A stretch of 7,783 nt of DNA, from contig DVOA01000097.1 of NCBI GenBank assembly GCA_018714005.1, positions 1-7,783 on the forward strand. The letters are read 5' to 3'. How positions within the stretch are numbered: the first letter of the stretch is position 1; each line of letters opens with the position of its first letter. The stretch is from Spyradomonas excrementavium (GTDB lineage Bacteria > Cyanobacteriota > Vampirovibrionia > Gastranaerophilales > Gastranaerophilaceae). Positions 1 to 5,526 of this stretch are shown here, piece after piece. The notes under the pieces were generated by a model. That model made no database searches, was not told where the DNA came from, and saw only the letters and a list, made by a program, of their open reading frames with translations. A program made the translations under genes and the position numbers.

Positions 1-32
1 GAGATAAGTTTTTGGTGGCTTATCTCCTTTTT
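1..32 (+). terminator. Intrinsic terminator of an upstream gene
   Basis: The arms GAGATAAG (1-8) and CTTATCTC (19-26) pair perfectly over 8 bp around a 10-nt loop and are followed by CTTTTTC (27-33). It probably ends a transcript that enters from left of the window. Its arms and the sequence just after it resemble the terminator at 6898-6933, which precedes the paralogous gene at 6961. Confidence 0.8.
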
Positions 33-49
33 CTTTGAAACGTTTATAA

Positions 50-133
50 TGACACCCTGAACTTGTTTCAGGGTTGCAAGAACGGTGCTCATCGGCTTCA
101 ATCTTGCGATTTTGAAACAAGTTCAGCATGACA
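50..133. repeat. Palindromic dispersed-type repeat (CHAELVS-like)
   Basis: The outer arms at 50-70 and 113-133 are inverted copies matching at 18 of 21 positions. The left arm also contains a perfect 8-bp hairpin, ACCCTGAA (54-61) with TTCAGGGT (67-74). A nested pair GCAAGA (76-81) and TCTTGC (102-107) lies between the arms. Read on the minus strand, the right arm translates to CHAELVS. From memory, this peptide marks a class of dispersed palindromic repeats that leave spurious ORF ends in many bacterial genomes. It lies between the terminator at 1-32 and the promoter of the gene at 192. Only one copy is in the window, so dispersal is inferred. Confidence 0.7.
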
Positions 134-166
134 ATTTTCTCCCGAAAATATGTATATGGAAAGGGC

Positions 167-191
167 TGAAAATTTGTGATATATTGAGAAA
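167..191 (+). promoter_or_regulatory. Extended -10 promoter, probably leaderless start of paralog A
   Basis: An extended -10 element, TG at 177-178 followed by TATATT at 180-185, ends 6 nt before the ATG at 192. Transcription would therefore start at or next to the start codon. No Shine-Dalgarno sequence is visible. The block 167-188 closely matches 6937-6957, which lies in the same place before the paralogous gene. That conservation is the main support. No good -35 box is seen. Leaderless transcription is inferred from spacing alone. Confidence 0.55.
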
Positions 192-713
192 ATGCAAAGG
201 ATATTTTGGATAATCTTAATAATTTTGCTGCAAATGCCGGTTGCGTATGGTCTGACGCTTGAGGGCGGTGTTGTATATACGGTGGAAAGTGCGCGTAAGG
301 AGGCTTTTGACGGTGTAAAGTACAAAATACCGGTTTCTTCGTTTAAGGAGCATTTGCGGGATAGGAATTTTGAGGAAAATAAGTCCTATAGAACCAATGG
401 AATTGTAGATTTGGCTGATAGAAGAATTGAGTGGTTTTCGGATGGTAGTTATGGGATAACTTATAAGTCCAATAGGCTTGTTTGTTATTTTTATGATAAA
501 TCTGGAAGCTTGCAAAGTTTGTCTAAGATATTTAGTTTGATGTATCCAATAAAATCCTATAAATATTCAGCTAAAGGCAAATTAGAGGGTGTTATTTTGT
601 ATGTTTCTCAAAATGAGTCATTTATTTATGAAATAAATGGTGAATTATATGGTCATTGGATTGGTAATCAATGTTATGACGAGAATGGTAAAAAAGTTTT
701 AGAAAGCTATTAA
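192..713 (+). CDS. Secreted small protein of unknown function (paralog A)
   Basis: This 173-residue protein begins with a signal peptide: Arg3, a hydrophobic core at about 4-17, and a probable cleavage after Ala-Tyr-Gly (18-20). There is no lipobox, so a periplasmic or secreted soluble protein is likely. The mature N-terminus carries the motif GGVVYTxESARxxAF. The C-terminal half has repeated Tyr-x-x-x-Gly-x-Leu strands, including a YDENGK end, which faintly recall YwqK/MORN-like repeats. It is clearly paralogous along its whole length to the protein at 6961-7491, sharing WFS, TY, ESF, HW and YDExGK positions. It has two cysteines in its mature part, while the paralog has none. The gene has its own promoter and is bounded by terminators on both sides, like a phage moron. 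I recognise the family only loosely, from gut Gastranaerophilales-type genomes, and its function is unknown. Confidence 0.85.
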   Translation: MQRIFWIILIILLQMPVAYGLTLEGGVVYTVESARKEAFDGVKYKIPVSSFKEHLRDRNFEENKSYRTNGIVDLADRRIEWFSDGSYGITYKSNRLVCYFYDKSGSLQSLSKIFSLMYPIKSYKYSAKGKLEGVILYVSQNESFIYEINGELYGHWIGNQCYDENGKKVLESY

Positions 714-734
714 TTATTTTTTAGCTGAGGAGTT

Positions 735-758
735 GCCATCGTGAATTAGATGGTTTTT
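735..758 (+). terminator. Weak intrinsic terminator after paralog A
   Basis: CCATC (736-740) pairs with GATGG (749-753) around an 8-nt loop and is followed by TTTTT (754-758). The stem has only 5 bp, plus one G-T pair. It lies 22 nt after the stop of paralog A and would separate it from the tape-measure gene. It also overlaps the ATG at 750, which argues against that codon as the downstream start. Confidence 0.45.
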
Positions 759-773
759 AGGAATGGGGGAAAA

Positions 774-1832
774 ATGGACTATAATAGGCCTAAAATTAAC
801 ATAGCCGACCTAGAGCTAGTAAAAAATCTGGAAGACCTGAGCAAGGAACTGGGCGTAACAACGCAAGACCTGTCAGAGATAGGAAAAACATTCGGAGAAG
901 AATACAAAAGCAGTATCTGGGATCTGGAAAAGTATCTGGACGGAACAAATGAGGTATTCGGAAAGATACAAGAATCGTTCAATGAATATTATGAACAATT
1001 CAAGACGGATGCGGAAAGAGCCTCGCAAAACAATGTATATAACGATGTTTTGAAAAAAGAGCAGCAAAAAAGCACAGAAGCGCAGACAAACCCGGATGTT
1101 TATAGTGATTTGGGCAACATTTTCGGGCGTGCGAAGTGGAAAATTGAAGAAATTCAAAAAGTTCAGAACGACGAATCGCTTTCTGACGGCGAAAAATACG
1201 GAAAAATCGAATCCATTGAAGAACTTTACCAGAGCAAAATCGAAACTGACAAAAAAGAAGAACTGATTAAAATGGGGCTTGAGATGGAGGAGATTGTCGG
1301 GGATACTTTGCAGGAAATTCTTCTGGATTTTGACGATTTTGACAAAAGTTTGAAAAATATGTCGAACAAATTGATGAAATATTTGCTGCAACAGTTTACT
1401 GATATGGCTTTTGAAGCTTTGAATAAAAAAATTGCCGGAAGTGAATGGTTCGGGAAAATCATGGGCAACAGCAATAATGGCGGCAACGGTTTTGTTGATT
1501 GGAATCTTTCCGGTTTCTTTATGAGCTTTTTGGGCAGTAAACACCACTCGGGCGGGTTGATTCCTAATGCAGGTTATTCGCTCGGCGGCACTTCGGAGCA
1601 GCTTGCAATTCTAAAAGGCGGAGAACGGGTGCTCAGTCCGGGTGAAAATGTTGAATATGAACGAAATTCCGGCGGAACTCCTGTTGTTTTCAACAATTTC
1701 AATGTAAAAGCCTGGGATTCAAAAGATGTCCAGAAATATTTGCTTGAGAATAAAAATTTATTAAATGCGATTACTTTTGAGGGAATAAAAAATAATGACC
1801 GGATGCTCAGATATATGGTTCGTAGTGCTTAG
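774..1832 (+). CDS. Short tape-measure-like tail protein
   Basis: The C-terminal part (residues about 255-352) is typical of phage tail tape-measure proteins: GGLIPNAGYSLGG (260-272), LKGGERVLSPGEN (280-292) and NNFNVKAWDSKDVQKYL (307-323). The protein would set tail length and pass down the tail tube. The first ~200 residues are charged and helical, and coiled coil is likely. At 352 residues it is short for a tape measure, so it is either a naturally short form or an N-terminally truncated one. I prefer ATG 774 over the in-frame ATG 750: AGGAA and GGGGGA lie just upstream of 774, while 750 sits inside a hairpin. Leucine codons are all CTA/CTG up to residue ~88, then mostly TTG/CTT, suggesting a mosaic gene. 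It lies before the capsid module, an unusual place for a tape measure. Confidence 0.78.
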   Translation: MDYNRPKINIADLELVKNLEDLSKELGVTTQDLSEIGKTFGEEYKSSIWDLEKYLDGTNEVFGKIQESFNEYYEQFKTDAERASQNNVYNDVLKKEQQKSTEAQTNPDVYSDLGNIFGRAKWKIEEIQKVQNDESLSDGEKYGKIESIEELYQSKIETDKKEELIKMGLEMEEIVGDTLQEILLDFDDFDKSLKNMSNKLMKYLLQQFTDMAFEALNKKIAGSEWFGKIMGNSNNGGNGFVDWNLSGFFMSFLGSKHHSGGLIPNAGYSLGGTSEQLAILKGGERVLSPGENVEYERNSGGTPVVFNNFNVKAWDSKDVQKYLLENKNLLNAITFEGIKNNDRMLRYMVRSA

Positions 1833-1902
1833 ATGAGCGTTTATTCATAATTTTTAGTATCTTCTACCACCTATCACATATAGTTAAAAGAAAGGAGTTC
1901 CT

Positions 1903-2460
1903 ATGTCTGGTACACAGGACACAATTTCTGCTGAAATTTTACAGCAGTCTGATACTGTTGAGGAAAAAACGGCAGAAAATGCTGCGGATGCTGAGAACGC
2001 AGGCGGAAAAAATAATCTCACACCATCACAAAAGATGGATATGCTGCTGAGGGGGGCTACTCCCAAAGGGATGAAGCGCGAGATTGAAAAACTCAGGAAA
2101 GAATCGGCTAAATACCGCACATCTGCGCGGGAAGAAGCAGCCCAACGCTCGGTTTTACAGGAGAAAGCCGACGCTATTCAAAAAGAGCTCGATAATTTAA
2201 AAGAATCGAACAGAAATCTTAAAATTATGCGTGCTCTGGACAATGCAGGCTGCTTGAAAAGCGATTTGGTCGCGAAAGATATTCCGGCGGATTGTTCTGA
2301 TTTTGAGGAGTTTATTGAAAACTACAAGAATGAAAACGGTTTTCTTTTCGGAGTCAAGAAACAAACGCACGGAGGAAATTTTAAGCCGCATACCTCGCAA
2401 AATCTCACACCGTCACAGCGTATGGATAATTACATCCGCAGGGCGCTCAGGAGAGGCTGA
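1903..2460 (+). CDS. Phage capsid scaffolding protein
   Basis: This 185-residue, acidic-then-basic protein lies directly before the major capsid gene, where scaffolds normally sit. Residues about 55-107 form a charged, heptad-rich helix, as expected for a coiled-coil scaffold that guides procapsid assembly and then leaves. A conserved-looking block follows (KIMRALDNAGCLKSDLV, 107-123; then FEEFIENYKNENGFLF, 134-149). The C-terminus is strongly basic (RRALRRG), like capsid-binding tails of scaffolds. The motif NLTPSQ[KR]MD occurs twice, at 38-46 and 167-175, on either side of the helix. Start ATG 1903 has a good AAAGGAG at 1891-1897. No Ser-His protease signature is seen. The scaffold role rests on position and architecture, not on a clear family match. 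Confidence 0.72.
   Translation: MSGTQDTISAEILQQSDTVEEKTAENAADAENAGGKNNLTPSQKMDMLLRGATPKGMKREIEKLRKESAKYRTSAREEAAQRSVLQEKADAIQKELDNLKESNRNLKIMRALDNAGCLKSDLVAKDIPADCSDFEEFIENYKNENGFLFGVKKQTHGGNFKPHTSQNLTPSQRMDNYIRRALRRG
2014..2030 (+). repeat. First copy of the scaffold NLTPSQ repeat
   Basis: These 17 nt match 2401-2417 at 16 of 17 positions and encode the same peptide core, NLTPSQ, near the N-terminus of the scaffold gene. This is a coding repeat, not a mobile element. Confidence 0.7.
2401..2417 (+). repeat. Second copy of the scaffold NLTPSQ repeat
   Basis: This is the second copy of the 17-nt coding repeat, placed 19 codons before the end of the scaffold gene and followed by a basic helix. 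The near-identical DNA suggests duplication or conversion, or strong selection on the motif. Confidence 0.7.
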
Positions 2461-2471
2461 CCGCAGTAATA

Positions 2472-2498
2472 TTTGCCGGAAAAATGATATCCGGCGGA
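2472..2498 (+). other. Intergenic hairpin between scaffold and capsid genes
   Basis: GCCGGA (2475-2480) pairs with TCCGGC (2490-2495) around a 9-nt loop. Two G-T pairs and one T-A pair extend the stem to about 9 bp. No T-run follows, so it is not an intrinsic terminator. It could be an mRNA processing or stability element protecting the capsid message. That role is inference. Confidence 0.4.
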
Positions 2499-2539
2499 AT
2501 TATTAGAACAAAAAATACAAAAGAAAGGAAATTCAAAAC

Positions 2540-3496
2540 ATGGCAACAACAGATGCAAAATTAATTACACGTGCAAACGCTGAAGCGTTGATTCCTACCG
2601 AAACATCGGAGGAAATTATCAAAAATTTACCGGGAAAATCAGCTGCTTTGAGCCTTTTTAAACAGCTTCCCAACATGAGCGCAAAACAAAAAACTCTGCC
2701 GGTGGCTTCTTCTTTACCCAATGCTTACTTCCTCAACGGAGATACTGCGATGAAGAAAACTACCAATGCAGAATGGGACAAATTGACACTCACAGCTGAA
2801 GAAATTGCGGTTATTATCCCTATTCCGGATGCGGTTCTTGATGATTCTTCTTACAGCATTTGGGATGAGTTGAAACCGCAAATTGTTGAAGCTTTCGGGC
2901 TTGCAATCGACGAGGCAATCTTCTTCGGAACCAACAAACCCTCTACTTATCCCGATGCGATTGTTCCGACAGCAATTACTAAGGGTGCTAAGGTCGAAAT
3001 CGGCACAAATGAAGACATTGCGGGCGATATTATCGGAGAAGGCGGTGTTATGGAGATGGTCGAAAAATCCGGTTTCAGAGTAAACGGTTTTTATGCTGAC
3101 AACACTCTTGAAGCTAAATTCAGAAACCTTAGAGATAAAAACAATCAGCTTCTCTACACCCCCGGTTTGACTTCCGAAACACCGGTAAGCCTTGTCGGAC
3201 GTCCGCTTATGTATGATGAAATCGGCGGAGTTTTTGATACTTCAAAAGCTTTGCTCGTTGCAGGCGATTTTACAAAAGCGGTTTATTCAATTCGTCAGGA
3301 TATCACTTACAAAGTGCTTGACCAGGCTATCATCCAGAATACTGACGGTTCAATCGCTTACAACCTTGCTCAACAGGATATGTCTGCTCTGCGCTGCGTA
3401 ATGCGTATTGGTATTCAGATTGCAAACCCTGTAAGCAGAAAAGGCGGTACAAATCGTTATCCGTTTGCTGTACTTGTTCCCAAGTCTGCTGCTTAA
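2540..3496 (+). CDS. Major capsid protein, HK97 fold
   Basis: This 318-residue protein builds the icosahedral shell. Its sequence has the pattern of the HK97-type phage capsid family. An N-terminal arm leads into IPTETSEEIIKNL (18-30). A central block has the typical IPIPDAVLDDSSYSIWDELK stretch, followed by EAFGLAIDEAIFFGTNKP. The C-terminal P-domain part has the usual LVAGDFTKAVYSIRQDITYKV strand pair, and the protein ends with a region like those of this family. Length is normal for a form without a fused N-terminal delta domain, which fits the separate scaffold gene upstream. ATG 2540 has AAAGGA at 2524-2529 about 10 nt upstream. A strong terminator follows at once, so capsid and scaffold probably form a short, highly expressed unit. 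Confidence 0.93.
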   Translation: MATTDAKLITRANAEALIPTETSEEIIKNLPGKSAALSLFKQLPNMSAKQKTLPVASSLPNAYFLNGDTAMKKTTNAEWDKLTLTAEEIAVIIPIPDAVLDDSSYSIWDELKPQIVEAFGLAIDEAIFFGTNKPSTYPDAIVPTAITKGAKVEIGTNEDIAGDIIGEGGVMEMVEKSGFRVNGFYADNTLEAKFRNLRDKNNQLLYTPGLTSETPVSLVGRPLMYDEIGGVFDTSKALLVAGDFTKAVYSIRQDITYKVLDQAIIQNTDGSIAYNLAQQDMSALRCVMRIGIQIANPVSRKGGTNRYPFAVLVPKSAA

Positions 3497-3516
3497 TTTT
3501 GTTAGGGGATGACTTT

Positions 3517-3550
3517 GAATCAGCGGTTTTGCGCCGCTGATTCTTTTTTT
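3517..3550 (+). terminator. Strong terminator after the capsid gene
   Basis: GAATCAGCGG (3517-3526) pairs perfectly with CCGCTGATTC (3534-3543) over 10 bp around the loop TTTTGCG, followed by seven T (3544-3550). It lies inside the structural gene run, only 17 nt before the next start codon. It would therefore reduce read-through from the capsid gene into the connector genes. Confidence 0.88.
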
Positions 3551-3567
3551 AGAACAGGAGATTAACG

Positions 3568-4014
3568 ATGACTATTGAATTATATAAAAATTCTCTGATA
3601 AGTATGGAGGACGCGCTTTTGTACTTTCAGGAACGCTATGGCTCGCAAAAATGGTTCGAGCTGGGCGAAGATGAGCAGGAGCAGTTGTTGATTACAGCCA
3701 GCCGAAAAATCAACAGGTTTGATTTTGTTGGAGAGAAAGCTGAGGAAAGCCAGCCTATGGAATTCCCGAGAAATTACGATACTCCTCAGGATATCAAGGA
3801 CGCTGTGTGCGAGGAGGCTATTGCTGTTGCGCAAAATACGGGAAGTGTTCATGATGAGAACAAAAAAGCCGGTATTACCTCAATTTCGCTTGGTTCAGGT
3901 TCGATTACTTACGGAGATTCTTCGCTAAATCAAGAGGATTCGCAGCTATTTTCTGCTGAAGCTTTATATTTGGTGAAAAAGTGGGTCAAGAAAGGCTACA
4001 ACTTCGGAGGTTAG
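3568..4014 (+). CDS. Head-tail adaptor (connector) protein
   Basis: This 148-residue protein would sit on the portal ring and join head to tail. It has the gp6/DnaT-like adaptor pattern: an N-terminal helix pair with a YGSQKWFEL block, then LITASRKINRFDFVG (41-55), PMEFPRNY and PQDIKDAVCEEAIAVAQ (72-88). A Gly/Ser-rich loop and a final helix (ALYLVKKWVKKG) follow. Helix-rich adaptors of HK97-like siphophages share the 'FPR ... P..Ik.A..E.A' spacing. Length is normal for the family. ATG 3568 follows an AGGAG at 3556-3560. It lies first in the neck module, just after the capsid, as expected. Confidence 0.82.
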   Translation: MTIELYKNSLISMEDALLYFQERYGSQKWFELGEDEQEQLLITASRKINRFDFVGEKAEESQPMEFPRNYDTPQDIKDAVCEEAIAVAQNTGSVHDENKKAGITSISLGSGSITYGDSSLNQEDSQLFSAEALYLVKKWVKKGYNFGG

Positions 4015-4052
4015 CCTGTTTTTGCCGGTTTGTTAGAAGAAAGGGGGTGTTT

Positions 4053-4358
4053 ATGGGATATTTTTCTAATTTACTGGTTCAAGATGCGATTTGGAAGTCA
4101 ACTGATGGCACGGATAGCAACGGTGTTCCTGTGATTGTTTCCGAAAAGGAGATTAAATGCAGGATAGAGTTTTCGGATTCTGTTGTTGTTGCTTTTGACG
4201 GGCAGGAAAAGACGGTTTCCGGCAGGATTTTTACGGAAGCAATGCTAAAACCGTCGGATATTCTCTATTTTGACGGCAGAGGATATACGGTGGTCAAGGT
4301 TACGCCTTCGTTTGCGCTTGACGGGGTAAATGCTGTTAATGAAGTTTATTTTCAGTAA
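4053..4358 (+). CDS. Head-closure (stopper) protein
   Basis: This 101-residue, beta-rich protein follows the adaptor gene, where siphophages encode the stopper that closes the filled head. The C-terminal strand set DILYFDGRGYTVVKVTP is typical of small head-closure or minor capsid proteins. ATG 4053 is chosen because AAGGGGG lies at 4041-4047. An in-frame extension back to 3981 would overlap the adaptor gene and has no site of its own. The gene begins 38 nt after the adaptor stop and ends 17 nt before the next start, so the neck genes are probably co-transcribed. Confidence 0.72.
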   Translation: MGYFSNLLVQDAIWKSTDGTDSNGVPVIVSEKEIKCRIEFSDSVVVAFDGQEKTVSGRIFTEAMLKPSDILYFDGRGYTVVKVTPSFALDGVNAVNEVYFQ

Positions 4359-4375
4359 GAAATGAGGAAAACATA

Positions 4376-4744
4376 GTGATTTTAGACGATTTTAAGGCTT
4401 TTATAATTGAGAATGATGCTTTTGATGAGGATTTTATAAAATTCGATTTTGACAGTACGCTCGACAGCAAGGCGCTTGTTCTCGCGGTTAAAGACAGCTT
4501 GCCATGTGATCTGGCAAGACGCAATGACATTCAGGTAATTGTCAAAAATTCCGATATGGTGCAGGCGCGGGAGGATTGTCTTGATGTATTTGATTTATTT
4601 TGTCCGAAAGACCTTTATCAAAAAGCTTCTTTCATTAATGGCAAAGTTATGCATATAAAAGCACTCAAGGAACCATATTTTATGGAAAAAGAAACCGGAG
4701 GGCGGTATTGTTACGGTTTTAACATACTGGTTACTTACGATTAG
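4376..4744 (+). CDS. Tail terminator / minor capsid protein
   Basis: This 122-residue protein occupies the tail-terminator slot between stopper and tail tube. Tail terminators cap the finished tube and bind the neck. It has an alternating beta-alpha pattern with LPCDLARRNDIQVIVKNSD (43-61), a helix with two Cys, and a C-terminal KEPYFMEKETGGRYCYGFN (96-114) strand pair. The last part matches the usual end of minor capsid/tail terminator families, where a Pro-Phe/Tyr-x-[LM] turn precedes the final beta hairpin. The start is GTG 4376, with GAGGA at 4364-4368 seven nt upstream. The family match is from pattern only. Confidence 0.68.
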   Translation: MILDDFKAFIIENDAFDEDFIKFDFDSTLDSKALVLAVKDSLPCDLARRNDIQVIVKNSDMVQAREDCLDVFDLFCPKDLYQKASFINGKVMHIKALKEPYFMEKETGGRYCYGFNILVTYD

Positions 4745-4792
4745 GGAGTTTGAGAAGCTCGCTAGGATTAAACAGATAATAAGGAGGAAAAA

Positions 4793-5386
4793 ATGGCACT
4801 CAAAACAGTTACAAAATTATTCGGCGTTGATGACGCAAAATTATTTCCGGTTTTAACCGATACGGAAGATGAATTTACCTGCGGGGAAGGGATTGATTTG
4901 CCCGGTGTAAGGCAGATTTCTTTGACTTATGAAATTGAGGAGAAAAATCTTACAGGCGATGAAAAAGTTCTGGATGTTTCTAACAAAATCAAGTCAATCA
5001 CGTTCAACATGGAATACGCAAAGCTGAGCCTTGAGGTTCTGGCACAGCTTACCGGCGGTTCTTATTCAAAAACCGGCACAGGTGATGACGAAGTCGGCAA
5101 GTTTACTTTTGGCGGCGGGGATTTGCCCAATTATTTTCAATTAAAGGCGCAGATTCTGGATACCAGCAATGATGGCGGCGATGTTCATTTTTGCATTTAC
5201 AAGGCAAAAGCCACTGCTATTCCCATCAATGGCACGCAGGATGATTTTGCTACGTTTACATTTGACGGGCGCGGTGTTTATACGGAGCATGAGTTCACAA
5301 CAGGCTCTTCCAAGCAGACAAAGCTGCTTGATATTGAGCTTCATGCAAAAGCTACGGAACTCGCTGCGACAGTCGAAGAAGCTTAG
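4793..5386 (+). CDS. Major tail tube protein
   Basis: This 197-residue, beta-rich acidic protein would polymerise into the tail tube. It contains IDLPGVRQISLTYEIEEKNL (34-53), a conserved-looking strand-turn found in siphophage tube proteins. A long loop and a segment with repeated aromatic-Gly turns follow (FTFGGGDLPNYFQLKAQI; FATFTFDGRGVYTEHEF). The order adaptor, stopper, terminator, tube is canonical and supports the call. ATG 4793 has a perfect AAGGAGG at 4781-4787, the strongest site in the neck-tail unit, fitting a high-copy product. No frameshifted tail chaperone gene follows, which is unusual. Confidence 0.8.
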   Translation: MALKTVTKLFGVDDAKLFPVLTDTEDEFTCGEGIDLPGVRQISLTYEIEEKNLTGDEKVLDVSNKIKSITFNMEYAKLSLEVLAQLTGGSYSKTGTGDDEVGKFTFGGGDLPNYFQLKAQILDTSNDGGDVHFCIYKAKATAIPINGTQDDFATFTFDGRGVYTEHEFTTGSSKQTKLLDIELHAKATELAATVEEA

Positions 5387-5526
5387 GCATAAAATTTCCG
5401 GTAGAAGATGGCAGTTCGCAAAATCTGTTTTTCGGGCGCTTTTTGCGCAAATTTTGCAGATTATGCAGGGGTTTTGCGGGCTGTTTCTTATACCGTCAGG
5501 GTTATGTATTGAAAGAGAGGAATGTT
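5387..5526 (+). other. 140-nt gap where tail chaperone and tape measure are expected
   Basis: In most siphophages the tail chaperone and tape-measure genes lie between the tube and distal-tail genes. Here only 140 nt separate them. The gap holds one 34-codon ORF (ATG 5408 to TGA 5512) with a Cys- and aromatic-rich peptide that resembles nothing I know. It has only a poor ribosome site, so I do not call it a gene. The gap also contains an imperfect 10-bp inverted pair at 5418-5427 and 5457-5466 enclosing GCGC-TTTTT-GCGC (5436-5448). It may be a deletion scar. Confidence 0.5.

Noticed and set aside
750..773. Upstream in-frame ATG at 750 as start of the tape-measure gene
   Set aside because: It lies inside the hairpin 736-753 with no ribosome site at proper distance; ATG 774 has purine-rich AGGAA/GGGGGA before it. 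The earlier GTG 741 after GAGGAG runs into TAG at 747.
873..1547. Long minus-strand open frame opposite the tape-measure gene
   Set aside because: It is Phe/Ile-rich antisense of a Lys/Glu-rich gene, with no ribosome site and no recognisable domain.
1851..1902. Promoter before the scaffold gene (TATAGT at 1879-1884)
   Set aside because: There is no -35 box or extended -10, and the AT-rich context makes a chance match likely; the weak hairpin after 1832 is also not convincing.
3981..4052. Extension of the stopper protein back into the adaptor gene
   Set aside because: It overlaps a well supported gene in another frame; ATG 4053 has AAGGGGG at 4041-4047.
5443..5526. 28-codon N-terminal extension of the tail-hub fusion from TTG 5443
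   Set aside because: It has no ribosome site and its Cys-rich peptide does not look like the start of this family, while ATG 5527 has AGAGG upstream and homology begins there.
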